Origin: Candidatus Margulisiibacteriota bacterium | GTDB taxonomy: Bacteria > Margulisbacteria > WOR-1 > JAHJIW01 | DNA: 64,000 nucleotides | Assembly (NCBI GenBank): GCA_018823125.1 | Contig: JAHJIW010000003.1 | Span: forward strand, 1-64,000 | Reading direction: 5' to 3' | Shown here: positions 54,483-63,569 of the stretch, piece by piece | How the letters are laid out: every line of letters begins with the position of its first letter | How positions within the stretch are numbered: position 1 is the stretch's first letter | Translations under genes and position numbers: made by a program | Notes under the pieces: generated by a model | The model's database searches: none | Told to the model about the DNA's origin: nothing | What the model saw: only the letters and a program-made list of their open reading frames with translations

Positions 54483-57083
54483 ATTGATCTTTTCTTCCAA
54501 ATCTTTTTGCTCTTCGATATTTTGCGGCAGGGTAATTAAAAAAGTGGTTCCTTTGCCGATTTGACTTCTGACCTTGACCGAACCTTTATGCTCTTCGATG
54601 ATACGCAAAGTAATGGGCAGCCCCATTCCGGTACCGGTCATTTTAGTAGTAAAGAATGGATCAAAAAGGCTCCTTAAGTTATCCGCCGGAATTCCTTCGC
54701 CGGAATCCGAAATTTCAACAAAAACTACTCCGATCGGCTTGATTACTTCGGCTTTTTCTTTGGCTTCTTCTTCGCCAAACGACATCTCTCCGATGTTTCC
54801 GTCCCGGGTAAGCTTACCTTTGCTTCCGGTCATTTTACCTAAATGAATCACTTCTCCGACATCGGTTTTGATAGTAAGTTCGCCGCCTTTTTTCATGGAT
54901 TGAATGGCGTTTAATATAATATTAACAAAGGCTTGTGACAGCTGTCCCTGATCACCAATGATCATCGGCAGATCGGCAAATTTAGTAGTAACGCGGATGT
55001 TGTTTTTCTTAGCTTCGCTTTCAAACAGCAGTAATACATCTTCGAGAATTTGGTTTACTTCAACCTTGGTTAATTCGGGCTTCATCGGTTTACCAAACTT
55101 AAGCAGACTTTCGGCAATTTTGTTGATCCGCTCAATCTCGTGTGGAACGATCTGGGAAAATTTCTTGCGGTATTCTTCGTCGCCCCATTTTTGCTGTAAT
55201 AGTTGGGTAAAGGTACGCAGTGAAACCAGTGGGTTTTTAATTTCGTGTGCCATCCCGGCCGCCATGGTCCCCAGTGATGCCAGTTTTTCCGATAAAATCA
55301 AACGATCCTGACTTTCACGTAATTCCTTGGTCATGAGGTTAAACGCCGAAGTTAAAGTGCCAATTTCATCGATGGTCTCAACTTCCATTCTTACGTTTAA
55401 GTCGCCTTGGCGTACCGCATCCGTTCCTTCGATTAAATCCTTAATGGGTTTTTCAATGCTGCGGGCAAAGAACACGCCTACCGTGACCGTTAAAATAATA
55501 CCCATAATTACAAACATGAGCGAATTAGTTTCCACCCTGCGAATTTCAAAATAGGCATCGGCGAGGGGCTCCTCCACCACGACTCCCCACCCCAAGTTTT
55601 CAACCGGCATGTAAGCTCCGACCATTTTTTCGCTGATGGTCGTGCCGTAAAACTCACCGCCGCCTACCGCTCCGCCTAAAACATGCTTGATGGTCGGCAC
55701 TTCACTCAGATCTTCTGCCGACTTGGCCCTAATTTCATCTGGATGAGCAATTAACTTTCCTTTTTCATCCACCACATAAACAAATCCCTTGCCCCGATAA
55801 GAAATTTTGTTTATGACATCCTGGATGACACTCAGGTTAATCCTTGATACCACGGCTAATCCACTGGAAGGCACTTCAACCGCAGCAATTAAGTAGGCAT
55901 TCCCATCACTACTGCGCATTAATCCACTTAAATACATCCCGTGTTCCCGGCGAAAAGCCAGCCGCATGCCTTTAAAATCAATGTCCTGTGCTGATAACTT
56001 GGCGTTTGTTTTTGCATAGTTAATTAGTATATTTCCGCTGGGGTTCAAAACCGCTAAACCGTCAAAAACCGGATTAGTGTTAAGCAAAAGGTTCAAAGTA
56101 GTTTTGGCCGAGCTGATATCCCCCGATTTCAAGGCTGGCGTCCCGGCAATAATTTTTAAATCGCGGGTGGCCGTGCCAATATAGCTTTCGATCTTATCCA
56201 CCACTTCGGTAACTTGGGACTTATGCACCGAAATTACCGAATCTGAAAGCGAGCTTTTACTAATGCTGATAACGATTAAGGTGGTGGCTTCAAACAGAAT
56301 CACGATCAACAACACAAAAATTAAGATGAGCTTAAACAAGATGCGGGTGCGGAAATAACTTAAGGGGAAAGCCGCCACTTTTGAGAACGGCGGGATAATT
56401 TCGGAGAGCAGCAATCCTACTACCGCAAACAAAGTGATAAACCAGGATAACAGCAGGTAGTACCCACTGCCCGAATTTGAATACAAGACGGTACAGAAAT
56501 ATGCGCCCACCATCAACAAGGAAGAAATTGACAGTATGGCAGTTAAGTTTTTACGTCCCGAAGGTTTTAGCGTAAAAAAGCGCCAGGCTGCAACTATGGC
56601 CAAAACAAACCAAATCAAAAGCCATAAGGTTTTGATGGGAACCGCCAGCGAAAAATCGACGATCGGCTCAATGACGCCTTCCCGGTAAACCAAACTGACC
56701 GCAGAACGAAAGATACGGTAAATTACAATTAATACCGAAATCAAAACCAATCCGGAAATATATTTTATCCACCGGATTTTATTAAATCTGAATTTAGAAA
56801 CCAGATAAAGCCATAAAGTAAAAACACAAAGTGCAGTGGTCGCCGCAATAAAGCGATGGATCCAGATCAGCTCGGTTAAACTGCGGCCCAAATTAAACAT
56901 CATTTGCGAAGCTACGATGAGAGCGACGTAAACAAATAACAGAAAGAAAACTAAGCCGAAATAAAGATCTCTTCTGGAATTTTCTTGCAGGTATTTTTTA
57001 ACAAAGCTAATGACCCCGGCGATGAGTAGGCCGGCAGTAAAAATTTCTGTAAATATGCTTACCAGGGTTAAAGTTGAAAGCAT
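54471..57083 (-). CDS. Membrane sensor histidine kinase with Cache-like sensor
   Basis: 870 residues: seven or eight N-terminal transmembrane helices (within 1-232), another at about 251-274, an extracytoplasmic Cache-like sensor (275-515), a helix at 521-540, HAMP (about 541-592), HisKA with MAHEIKNPL (H613), and HATPase (about 700-855: NIILNAIQSM, DSGEGIP, GTGMGLPI). The ATP lid region has an extra charged insert. NtrB/PilS-like. No partner regulator is adjacent; the orphan CheY-like protein at 16.2 kb is one candidate. It is the last gene of the SLH operon. Confidence 0.9.
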   Translation of the reverse strand: MLSTLTLVSIFTEIFTAGLLIAGVISFVKKYLQENSRRDLYFGLVFFLLFVYVALIVASQMMFNLGRSLTELIWIHRFIAATTALCVFTLWLYLVSKFRFNKIRWIKYISGLVLISVLIVIYRIFRSAVSLVYREGVIEPIVDFSLAVPIKTLWLLIWFVLAIVAAWRFFTLKPSGRKNLTAILSISSLLMVGAYFCTVLYSNSGSGYYLLLSWFITLFAVVGLLLSEIIPPFSKVAAFPLSYFRTRILFKLILIFVLLIVILFEATTLIVISISKSSLSDSVISVHKSQVTEVVDKIESYIGTATRDLKIIAGTPALKSGDISSAKTTLNLLLNTNPVFDGLAVLNPSGNILINYAKTNAKLSAQDIDFKGMRLAFRREHGMYLSGLMRSSDGNAYLIAAVEVPSSGLAVVSRINLSVIQDVINKISYRGKGFVYVVDEKGKLIAHPDEIRAKSAEDLSEVPTIKHVLGGAVGGGEFYGTTISEKMVGAYMPVENLGWGVVVEEPLADAYFEIRRVETNSLMFVIMGIILTVTVGVFFARSIEKPIKDLIEGTDAVRQGDLNVRMEVETIDEIGTLTSAFNLMTKELRESQDRLILSEKLASLGTMAAGMAHEIKNPLVSLRTFTQLLQQKWGDEEYRKKFSQIVPHEIERINKIAESLLKFGKPMKPELTKVEVNQILEDVLLLFESEAKKNNIRVTTKFADLPMIIGDQGQLSQAFVNIILNAIQSMKKGGELTIKTDVGEVIHLGKMTGSKGKLTRDGNIGEMSFGEEEAKEKAEVIKPIGVVFVEISDSGEGIPADNLRSLFDPFFTTKMTGTGMGLPITLRIIEEHKGSVKVRSQIGKGTTFLITLPQNIEEQKDLEEKINSIT

Positions 57084-57093
57084 TGGTTATTCT

Positions 57094-57978
57094 TTACTTT
57101 GGTACAATTTTTATTTTGAGTTTGGCGACGCCTGCGCCTCCCGAAAAATTTTCTACGTAAACCGGAATTTCTGCCGTTTTGGGAGAAAGACCAGCCGGAA
57201 TTAATACTTTAACAATAAACACATTATCGTCGGCAACCCGATCGCCTTCTTTGCCGTCGTTTCTCAACAACACTAGCTTACCCAATTCTAATTCCTGGAG
57301 GTTAACAAAAACTCTTTTTACTTCTCTGTCTTTTTCTTTACCTTCCAGTTCAACTTCAATTAAAACCGTTTTGGTCCCGTCGGCCACCACGCTGGAAGGG
57401 GTAGCTTTGACGGTTACAATTTTGGGGGTTTTCAAAACCAAAAGATTAGTTTTTCCTAAAGCTACCCAGCCCTTTCTATTTGCCACCGCTACCGCTACTT
57501 CTTTTTCTCCTAAAGACACCGCCCGACTGATATTGGTTTGCATGGTATAAATCCCGTCACCCGCCTTAGCATCTCCCCACAGTCCATTATCTACCAGCAT
57601 CATGTTAGGCAGCTTACCAATGCCGCTTAAATCTGCGCGCACCCCTGAAATATTGGGAAGTCCGCCGGGATCATCCACCGAAGCCTGCAGTTCAACAATG
57701 GTGCGCCCGTCGGGAGGGGCTTTGCGGGGAACGGCAACGATATAATTAATAATTGGAACCAGGCGTGCCCGGTTAACTTTGGAAATATCATAACCGACCG
57801 TCCACGAAAGCAGTGCTCCGATTTTTTGTTTAACAAAATCGGTAGCCGAAATATAAGCAATGGCCTCGCCTTTGGTCATATATTTTTCTTGTGCAAAGGA
57901 AGCGTCCGGCAAACTGGTAAAGATAATCCCCGCAACCAGCACCATCATGATTAATATAGTAATTTTTCGGATAATCAT
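57094..57978 (-). CDS. Exported protein with Ig-like/filamin-like repeats
   Basis: 294 residues with an N-terminal signal peptide. Two similar beta-rich halves each contain a NGLWGDAKAGDGIYT-type or KEGDRVADDNVFIVK-type asparagine/aspartate loop, a pattern of bacterial Ig-like modules. It overlaps the SLH/OMP gene by 4 bases (ATGA) and precedes the histidine kinase. Likely periplasmic or surface accessory protein; function unknown. Confidence 0.65.
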   Translation of the reverse strand: MIIRKITILIMMVLVAGIIFTSLPDASFAQEKYMTKGEAIAYISATDFVKQKIGALLSWTVGYDISKVNRARLVPIINYIVAVPRKAPPDGRTIVELQASVDDPGGLPNISGVRADLSGIGKLPNMMLVDNGLWGDAKAGDGIYTMQTNISRAVSLGEKEVAVAVANRKGWVALGKTNLLVLKTPKIVTVKATPSSVVADGTKTVLIEVELEGKEKDREVKRVFVNLQELELGKLVLLRNDGKEGDRVADDNVFIVKVLIPAGLSPKTAEIPVYVENFSGGAGVAKLKIKIVPK

Positions 57979-59870
57979 CTAATGACTCCAAATTTTCTAA
58001 AGATGGCTTTGCCTTCTTCTTCGGTTACCGGAGCATCCGGACGGAAGGTCCCGTCTCCAAAACCTTCCATAATGCCCAGCTCTGCCAGAACCTTAATGTA
58101 CGGAGCTAATGGATGATCGGCCGGAACATCGGTATAGAGCTCTCTTTCCACGCGTGGCAGAGGCAACCCGGCTGATTTAACCAGCCAACTAGCTAACTCT
58201 CCGCGCGTGACGGCAGCTTCAATTTCAAACTCTTGGTCCTCCTCCACTTCAACCACCCCTAAGGTTACCAAGGCTTCAACTTTTTCTTTGCGGTCATCCA
58301 TTTGTTTCTTCTCTTCAACTAACTTTTCTTTTTCTTCCACAACTGTTGCTTCTCTTTTTTCCAAGGCTTTTATTTCGGCATTAAGTTGGTTTCTAAGACC
58401 TGCGGAAATGCTTGTATCTTTTAGGGTTTCCTCAACCTTGGCTTTGCGCGCCATAATTTTTTCTTCTTCAGTTTTAACTAATTTTACATTTTCATCGATT
58501 TTTTTCTCTCCGCTGATAATAACCTTGGCTTTGCGCAATACGCGTTTGGTTCCACTCATAATTTCTTCGCCGAAATACTCACCTTTGATACCAATTAAAT
58601 TTTTACCTTTAAACAACGGCAACTCTACGCTAAATTGCCCACGGTTATTAACAAAAGCTTCCTGATTATTGACGTAAGCTCTAACCCCGGCCTGAACCTC
58701 ACCCGAAATGATAATGGTTTCATCATAGGTAGAAAGGTCATCCATCGAAGTCCAAAGCGTCAACCGAATTTTTTCATCTAGCGGAGCTTTTTCCTGTTCA
58801 ACAAATTTCCATTCCTGGGGGAAATACATGAAAGAAAACACCATCGTCTGGCCACCGCTGAAGCTGGGACTGGCTAAAGCCACGTCTGCTCCCCATCCTT
58901 CTCTCCTGATCCCTACGCCAATCGTATTTTTTGCTCCATCCCGTGAATCATCGCCTTGCCCGCCCACTCTTAAAAAGAGCGAGTTCCAGTGGGCCCACTC
59001 TATTCCCCATTTAAAGAAGTTGACTTGTGAATCACCAAAGCCGCGTTCGTAATCAAGATTGAGGAAGACTTCATTGCCTCTTACATAAAACGGAGTATTA
59101 ACGTCTCCTACCAATTTAACCGATGCTCCGATCACCGCGGTAGCCGGAATCGCTTCAGACGTTCCTCCGGTCCAGGTAAACCGCCCTCCGCCAAAAAGAC
59201 CGGAAGGAATTGCATTTTTTAAATTAAAGCCCAGATTGATCCAGCGGTTATATCTAAAAAGACCTCCAAAGTCAGCTTCCCATCCATTGGAGGATTGATC
59301 CGGACTGCCGGTAATTTCTACGGTTTGACCTAAAATCGTTTTTAAGTTCATGCCCAGGGCCAGGTTTTCGGTAAAATTATTTTTGGCAATAAAAGGCAAA
59401 ATGCTGAGTTTCCCGCCAATCGAACCAATCAGAATATTTGAATTATAATTGAGATTAGTTTTGGATACTTTTTTGTTAGCCAGACCTAATCCCAGGGTAT
59501 ATCCGTATCCTGAAGGATAGGCCTGAAATGCAGAAACATTAGAAAAATCAACCCGGCTGCCCAAAGGAATATTAAGAGCAATGCCTTTAGACCAGGTTAA
59601 TCCTGCCGGGTTATACATTGCCGAACACACATCATCCGCCTGAGCAACAAAAGCTCCGGACATTCCTAGTGGACGGGCTCCGGCCTCGGCATCAAAAGCC
59701 GCAACTTTGTTTTCAACTAACAAAGCAGAAACTGGGGAAGAAAAAACTAACAGTGAAAGCAGGACCAGAGACAAGAGACTAGAAACAAGAGACTTTTGGG
59801 GAGTCTGTCCCCAGGTCCCTGGTCTCTGGTCTCCGGTCTCTAGTCTGTAATGTCTTTTTCTCATATTCAT
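57975..59870 (-). CDS. PorV-like outer-membrane protein with SLH domain
   Basis: 631 residues. After the signal peptide comes a PorV/UPF0164-type beta barrel (AGARPLGMSGAFVAQADDVCSAMYNPAGL is the hallmark stretch near its start), then a charged coiled coil (about 440-540), then an SLH domain at the end (DVPADHPLAPYIKVLAELGIMEGFGDGTF). SLH domains bind pyruvylated cell-wall polymer, so this barrel probably ties the outer membrane to the wall. The signal-peptide coding region lies in an inverted repeat (59762-59850). Start ATG overlaps the upstream stop (ATGA). Confidence 0.8.
   Translation of the reverse strand: MNMRKRHYRLETGDQRPGTWGQTPQKSLVSSLLSLVLLSLLVFSSPVSALLVENKVAAFDAEAGARPLGMSGAFVAQADDVCSAMYNPAGLTWSKGIALNIPLGSRVDFSNVSAFQAYPSGYGYTLGLGLANKKVSKTNLNYNSNILIGSIGGKLSILPFIAKNNFTENLALGMNLKTILGQTVEITGSPDQSSNGWEADFGGLFRYNRWINLGFNLKNAIPSGLFGGGRFTWTGGTSEAIPATAVIGASVKLVGDVNTPFYVRGNEVFLNLDYERGFGDSQVNFFKWGIEWAHWNSLFLRVGGQGDDSRDGAKNTIGVGIRREGWGADVALASPSFSGGQTMVFSFMYFPQEWKFVEQEKAPLDEKIRLTLWTSMDDLSTYDETIIISGEVQAGVRAYVNNQEAFVNNRGQFSVELPLFKGKNLIGIKGEYFGEEIMSGTKRVLRKAKVIISGEKKIDENVKLVKTEEEKIMARKAKVEETLKDTSISAGLRNQLNAEIKALEKREATVVEEKEKLVEEKKQMDDRKEKVEALVTLGVVEVEEDQEFEIEAAVTRGELASWLVKSAGLPLPRVERELYTDVPADHPLAPYIKVLAELGIMEGFGDGTFRPDAPVTEEEGKAIFRKFGVIR
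59762..59850. repeat. Imperfect inverted repeat inside a signal-peptide coding region
   Basis: The left arm is made of AGAGAC, AAGAGACT-type words, the right of GGTCTCTGG/GGTCTCTAGTCT-type words, around a GGGGAGTCTGTCCCC core hairpin. The arms are imperfect inverted copies. It codes for the N-terminal 15-40 residues of the PorV-like protein, including much of the hydrophobic core of its signal peptide. Confidence 0.6.
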
Positions 59871-61135
59871 TCTACAATTATAATGCTGTTGTAAGCTTCT
59901 CCTTCCCATCCTTTACGATCCATAGCCGTAACTTTTAGGGTTGGGGTGCCGGTTGCCTCCGGACTTACCACCAGGCGCAATGTAAAAATGCTGTCCTTGG
60001 CAGTCTCGTCCCCTTCTTCGCCGGTATCGTACATTTCGGCATCCGGTGGTCCCCAAAGATCCCGTAAATCAACTTTTACTACAGAAATATCTTCGTAACC
60101 CTGCCAGTCTTTTACCTTTGCTTTTATAAGCACAACCTGGCTGGCCGCTTTTAAGATGCGCTCGGGAACGATATAAAACCAGACAATTTTCGGCGCCGTA
60201 TTTACGTCTGCATAATTTTTTTCGGAGTACCCTTTTGAAAAATCAAATTGATCCGCAATTTGTTCCTTGACTCCCGGCAATCTAGCTATGAGAGTGGCCG
60301 TTTCTTCCCGGGTAATAAAACGGTTAGGATCAAACATGCGGTGTTTGCGGGAAATCCCCTCGATTAAGCCTTTTTTCCAGGCCGAATAGATCACTTTGGC
60401 TTCCGAAAGTAAAAGCGGAACATCACTAAAAACTTTTTTTACATCAGGGTAAATTTTATCACCAACGATACGTATGACCACGGTTACGGTTTCGGAGCGC
60501 ATAATTCCGTCGTTTAAGCCGAAATTACCGTCAGGGTATATTTTCATATAGCCGGCATCTAAACAAGCTTTGATAAACGGTGCCCGCCAGTGATTTAAAG
60601 GAACATCCGGGGCCGGGTCTACTTTCTGCATAAAGGTTTTTAAACCGGTAGCTTTAGCTATCCAGGTTGCCAACTCTCCACGAAATATCCATCCCTTCGG
60701 ATAAAAATTACCATCTGGATACTCTTCGGCAATGCCCAGCGTAGTTAAATCAATGATCGGCTCAATTGAATAGTGCTTTGGATCGGCTTCTTTTAATGCC
60801 GCCACATCCTGGGGAATCACTCGCTTTAATATTTTACGCGTGACCTCGTCAATCGCGCCGTCTTTGGTCACCGCTTCTACTTTTACGTAATTTTTTCCGG
60901 GAACTAAAAAAAGTCCCGCCGAAAAGATCCCCTGGCTATCCACTTCGATCTGTTCACCGTTAACTAATACTTTGTCATAGCCTTTGGCTTTCCCATTAAG
61001 CATGATGACATCTTTGTAAGTAATGGTATTTTTTTCAGGAGCATAAATACTAAGATAAGGCGCAGCAGTCGAGGCATTAATAAACACCAGGATAGCTAAG
61101 AAAAGTAATAATAATAAGACTAGCTTTTTAGCCAA
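59867..61135 (-). CDS. SLH-domain surface protein
   Basis: 422 residues from the TTG at 61135, which sits 8 bases after GAGGAG; the upstream GTG at 61144 lies too close to that site. A signal/anchor helix (about 5-22) is followed by a small Ig-like domain and three SLH motifs (EEYPDGNFYPKGWIFRGELATWI, KIYPDGNFGLNDGIMRSE and FDPNRFITREETATLI), then a C-terminal beta module. Likely S-layer or wall-anchoring protein. It heads the four-gene envelope and kinase unit. Confidence 0.82.
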   Translation of the reverse strand: MAKKLVLLLLLFLAILVFINASTAAPYLSIYAPEKNTITYKDVIMLNGKAKGYDKVLVNGEQIEVDSQGIFSAGLFLVPGKNYVKVEAVTKDGAIDEVTRKILKRVIPQDVAALKEADPKHYSIEPIIDLTTLGIAEEYPDGNFYPKGWIFRGELATWIAKATGLKTFMQKVDPAPDVPLNHWRAPFIKACLDAGYMKIYPDGNFGLNDGIMRSETVTVVIRIVGDKIYPDVKKVFSDVPLLLSEAKVIYSAWKKGLIEGISRKHRMFDPNRFITREETATLIARLPGVKEQIADQFDFSKGYSEKNYADVNTAPKIVWFYIVPERILKAASQVVLIKAKVKDWQGYEDISVVKVDLRDLWGPPDAEMYDTGEEGDETAKDSIFTLRLVVSPEATGTPTLKVTAMDRKGWEGEAYNSIIIVE

Positions 61136-61178
61136 TCTTTGCACTCCTCTAAGAATTTTTCATATATTATCACTACGT

Positions 61179-61208
61179 TTGGTAATGTTCAAGATGTTAT
61201 GATATAAT
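61179..61208 (+). promoter_or_regulatory. leuC promoter
   Basis: TTGGTA, 18 bases, then TATAAT, ending 11 bases before the leuC ATG. A leader of about 5 nt and no SD leave no room for an attenuator or T-box. Confidence 0.65.
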
Positions 61209-61219
61209 TTCTCCGCATT

Positions 61220-62473
61220 ATGGGAAAAACTATCGCAGAAAAAATTCTATCAAATCATTCCGGCAAAGACGCTTTTGCCGGAGATATTGTGATTGCGGAT
61301 ATTGACTTCTGTATGGGCCAGGACGGCACCTCCGGAATCGCCATCGATTCATTCAATAAAATGCAGGCAAAATCGGTGTTCGAATCCCAAAAAATAGCCA
61401 TGATTTTGGATCATTCCTGCCCTTCTCCAAACGAAGGCGTGTCTGCCATCCACAAAAAAATACGCGAATTTGCTCATAAATTCAAAATTAACCTGTACGA
61501 CATCGGCTGCGGGGTCTGTCACCAGCTGGTACCCGAGCAAGGATACGTGGTCCCCGGAAACCTAGTAATCGGAGCCGATTCACACACTTGCACCTACGGC
61601 GCGATTAATGCTTTTTCCACCGGAGTTGGTTCAACCGACTTTGCAGCTGCCATGATTTCGGGAAAACTATGGTTTAAGGTTCCCGAAACTATGAAAATTA
61701 CCTATAAAGGTGATTTTGCTAAGGGAGTTTATTCTAAAGATTTAATGCTTTACACCATCGGTAAAATTAAAGCCGACGGTGCCACCTACATGGCGATGGA
61801 ATTTTACGGCAAGGTCATCGAAAACATGTCGGTGGATGCTCGATTTACCATTTCTAACATGGCGATCGAAGCCGGAGGCAAGGCCGGCCTGATGGAAGCC
61901 GATAAAAAAACTTTAGATTGGGTCAAAAAACACTCTAAACTTAAACCCAATCCCCAAACTGCAGACAAAGATGCCAAATACGCTAAAACATTAGAATTTG
62001 ATGTCTCAAAAATATCACCGCAAATCGCAAAACCTCACGCAGTTGATAACGTCGCTCCAATTGAAGAGGTCGCCGGTACTCCAGTACAACAAGGATTCAT
62101 CGGAACTTGCACTAACGGCCGTATGGAAGACTTTGAAATCGCCGCCAAAATACTAAAAGGCAAAAAAGTTAAAGATGGTTGCCGTTTAGTGTTAGCGCCA
62201 GCCTCAAAAACTATCTTTTTAGAACTAATGAAGTCCGGAATTGCCGAAACATTAATCAATGCCGGCGGGGTTTTTGTTACCCCGGGATGCGGACCTTGCG
62301 TAGGAACGCATAACGGCGTTCCTTCTGACGGCGAAAACGTTATTTCAACCGCCAACCGTAACTTTTTAGGACGAATGGGCAACCGTAAAGCATTTATTTA
62401 TTTAGGATCACCGGCCACCGTAGCCGCATCGGTCATCGAAGGAAAAATTACTGATCCGAGGAAGCATTCGTAA
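61220..62473 (+). CDS. leuC: 3-isopropylmalate dehydratase large subunit (LeuC-type)
   Basis: 417 residues, the length of the archaeal/Thermotoga LeuC-type. The aconitase-family iron-sulfur cluster segments GTCTNGR and PGCGPCVG are present, as is the DHSCPSP segment. It isomerises 2-isopropylmalate in leucine synthesis; homoaconitase is a possible alternative within this subfamily. The small subunit follows, but is separated by an endonuclease-like gene. Confidence 0.88.
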   Translation: MGKTIAEKILSNHSGKDAFAGDIVIADIDFCMGQDGTSGIAIDSFNKMQAKSVFESQKIAMILDHSCPSPNEGVSAIHKKIREFAHKFKINLYDIGCGVCHQLVPEQGYVVPGNLVIGADSHTCTYGAINAFSTGVGSTDFAAAMISGKLWFKVPETMKITYKGDFAKGVYSKDLMLYTIGKIKADGATYMAMEFYGKVIENMSVDARFTISNMAIEAGGKAGLMEADKKTLDWVKKHSKLKPNPQTADKDAKYAKTLEFDVSKISPQIAKPHAVDNVAPIEEVAGTPVQQGFIGTCTNGRMEDFEIAAKILKGKKVKDGCRLVLAPASKTIFLELMKSGIAETLINAGGVFVTPGCGPCVGTHNGVPSDGENVISTANRNFLGRMGNRKAFIYLGSPATVAASVIEGKITDPRKHS

Positions 62474-62474
62474 C

Positions 62475-63569
62475 GTGAAAGAAATAATCATTGATAAAGA
62501 TGCACTAGAAAAATTATATTCCCAAAATAAGTGTTCAATCTACGAAATCGCTAAAACATTTAATTGCTCACCTGCATTAATATCAAAAAAACTTAAGCTT
62601 CATAATATCAAAACTTGGTGGCAACCTGTAAAATCAATCACAAAAGAAGAATTGCAACACCTTTATTGTGATCAAAATCTAACTATTGCAGAAATCGCAG
62701 CGCATTTCAATTGTGGAAAAACAACCATCATCAGCAAAATGCAAGCATTCAATATCCCATCTCGAAAGAAAACCATCATTCTCTCCATTGAATCTCTAGA
62801 AACTTTGTATGGCAAATATGGGTTAAAACAAAAAGAAATTGCTAATCTCCTTAATTGCAATCAGGCTACAATTTCCAACAAAATGAAAGAAGCTAAGGTT
62901 AAAGCAAGAGACAAAGCAGAAATTAGCACAAAATACCCTAAGCACGATTTTAGTAACAATCTGACTGAGAAAGCCTACATGATCGGGTTCAGACTCGGAG
63001 ATCTACACGTAAGATTGCATCGGAAACTTATTTCTGTTGATAGCACAACAACACGCCAAGAACAAATTAAATTAATCAAAAATCTTTTTAATAAATATAC
63101 TCATGTTTTAATTAGAGCAACAATATTTGGTCATACAAAAATTCACTGCCTACTTAACCAATCTTTTCGCTTTTTGCTTAAAAAAGAAGATAAAATCCCA
63201 AAATGGATACTAAATAAAAAGGAATCCTTCTTGGCATTTCTTGCAGGTTACACTGACGCAGAAGGATGCATTGGAATCTACACAAACAAAAGCAATGGCC
63301 GTTCCTTTATGTTTATCTTGAGGACTTATGATAAAAATATCCTAAACCAAATATGGGAAAAGGTCAGCACGCTAGGCATTGTTTGCCCAAAAACCTATTT
63401 ATGCACACCTAAAGGACAACAGAATAACAATAAAGATTTTTGGAAATTTGGGGTTTATAAAAAAGACTCCCTAAAAAAATTATTTAATTTAATTAAGCCG
63501 TATTGTAAACATCCCAGAATTCTTTCTGGCATTCAAAAAGCAACAAAATTACTAGGAGAAAATACATGA
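62475..63569 (+). CDS. LAGLIDADG endonuclease-like protein with three HTH motifs
   Basis: 364 residues. Three helix-turn-helix units, each of the form ...[27 protein letters not shown], fill residues 1-140. The C-terminal part has two LAGLIDADG-type helices, [10 protein letters not shown] and LAGYTDAEG, each keeping its acidic residue, so DNA cleavage is possible. It starts at a GTG one base after the leuC stop and overlaps leuD by 4 bases (ATGA). It is visibly more A/T-rich than its neighbours, which suggests transfer. Transcription-regulator use of a domesticated endonuclease is an alternative. Confidence 0.8.
   Translation: MKEIIIDKDALEKLYSQNKCSIYEIAKTFNCSPALISKKLKLHNIKTWWQPVKSITKEELQHLYCDQNLTIAEIAAHFNCGKTTIISKMQAFNIPSRKKTIILSIESLETLYGKYGLKQKEIANLLNCNQATISNKMKEAKVKARDKAEISTKYPKHDFSNNLTEKAYMIGFRLGDLHVRLHRKLISVDSTTTRQEQIKLIKNLFNKYTHVLIRATIFGHTKIHCLLNQSFRFLLKKEDKIPKWILNKKESFLAFLAGYTDAEGCIGIYTNKSNGRSFMFILRTYDKNILNQIWEKVSTLGIVCPKTYLCTPKGQQNNNKDFWKFGVYKKDSLKKLFNLIKPYCKHPRILSGIQKATKLLGENT

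Noticed and set aside
61140..61219. Leader attenuator or T-box before leuC
   Set aside because: TATAAT ends 11 bases before the ATG, leaving no leader.
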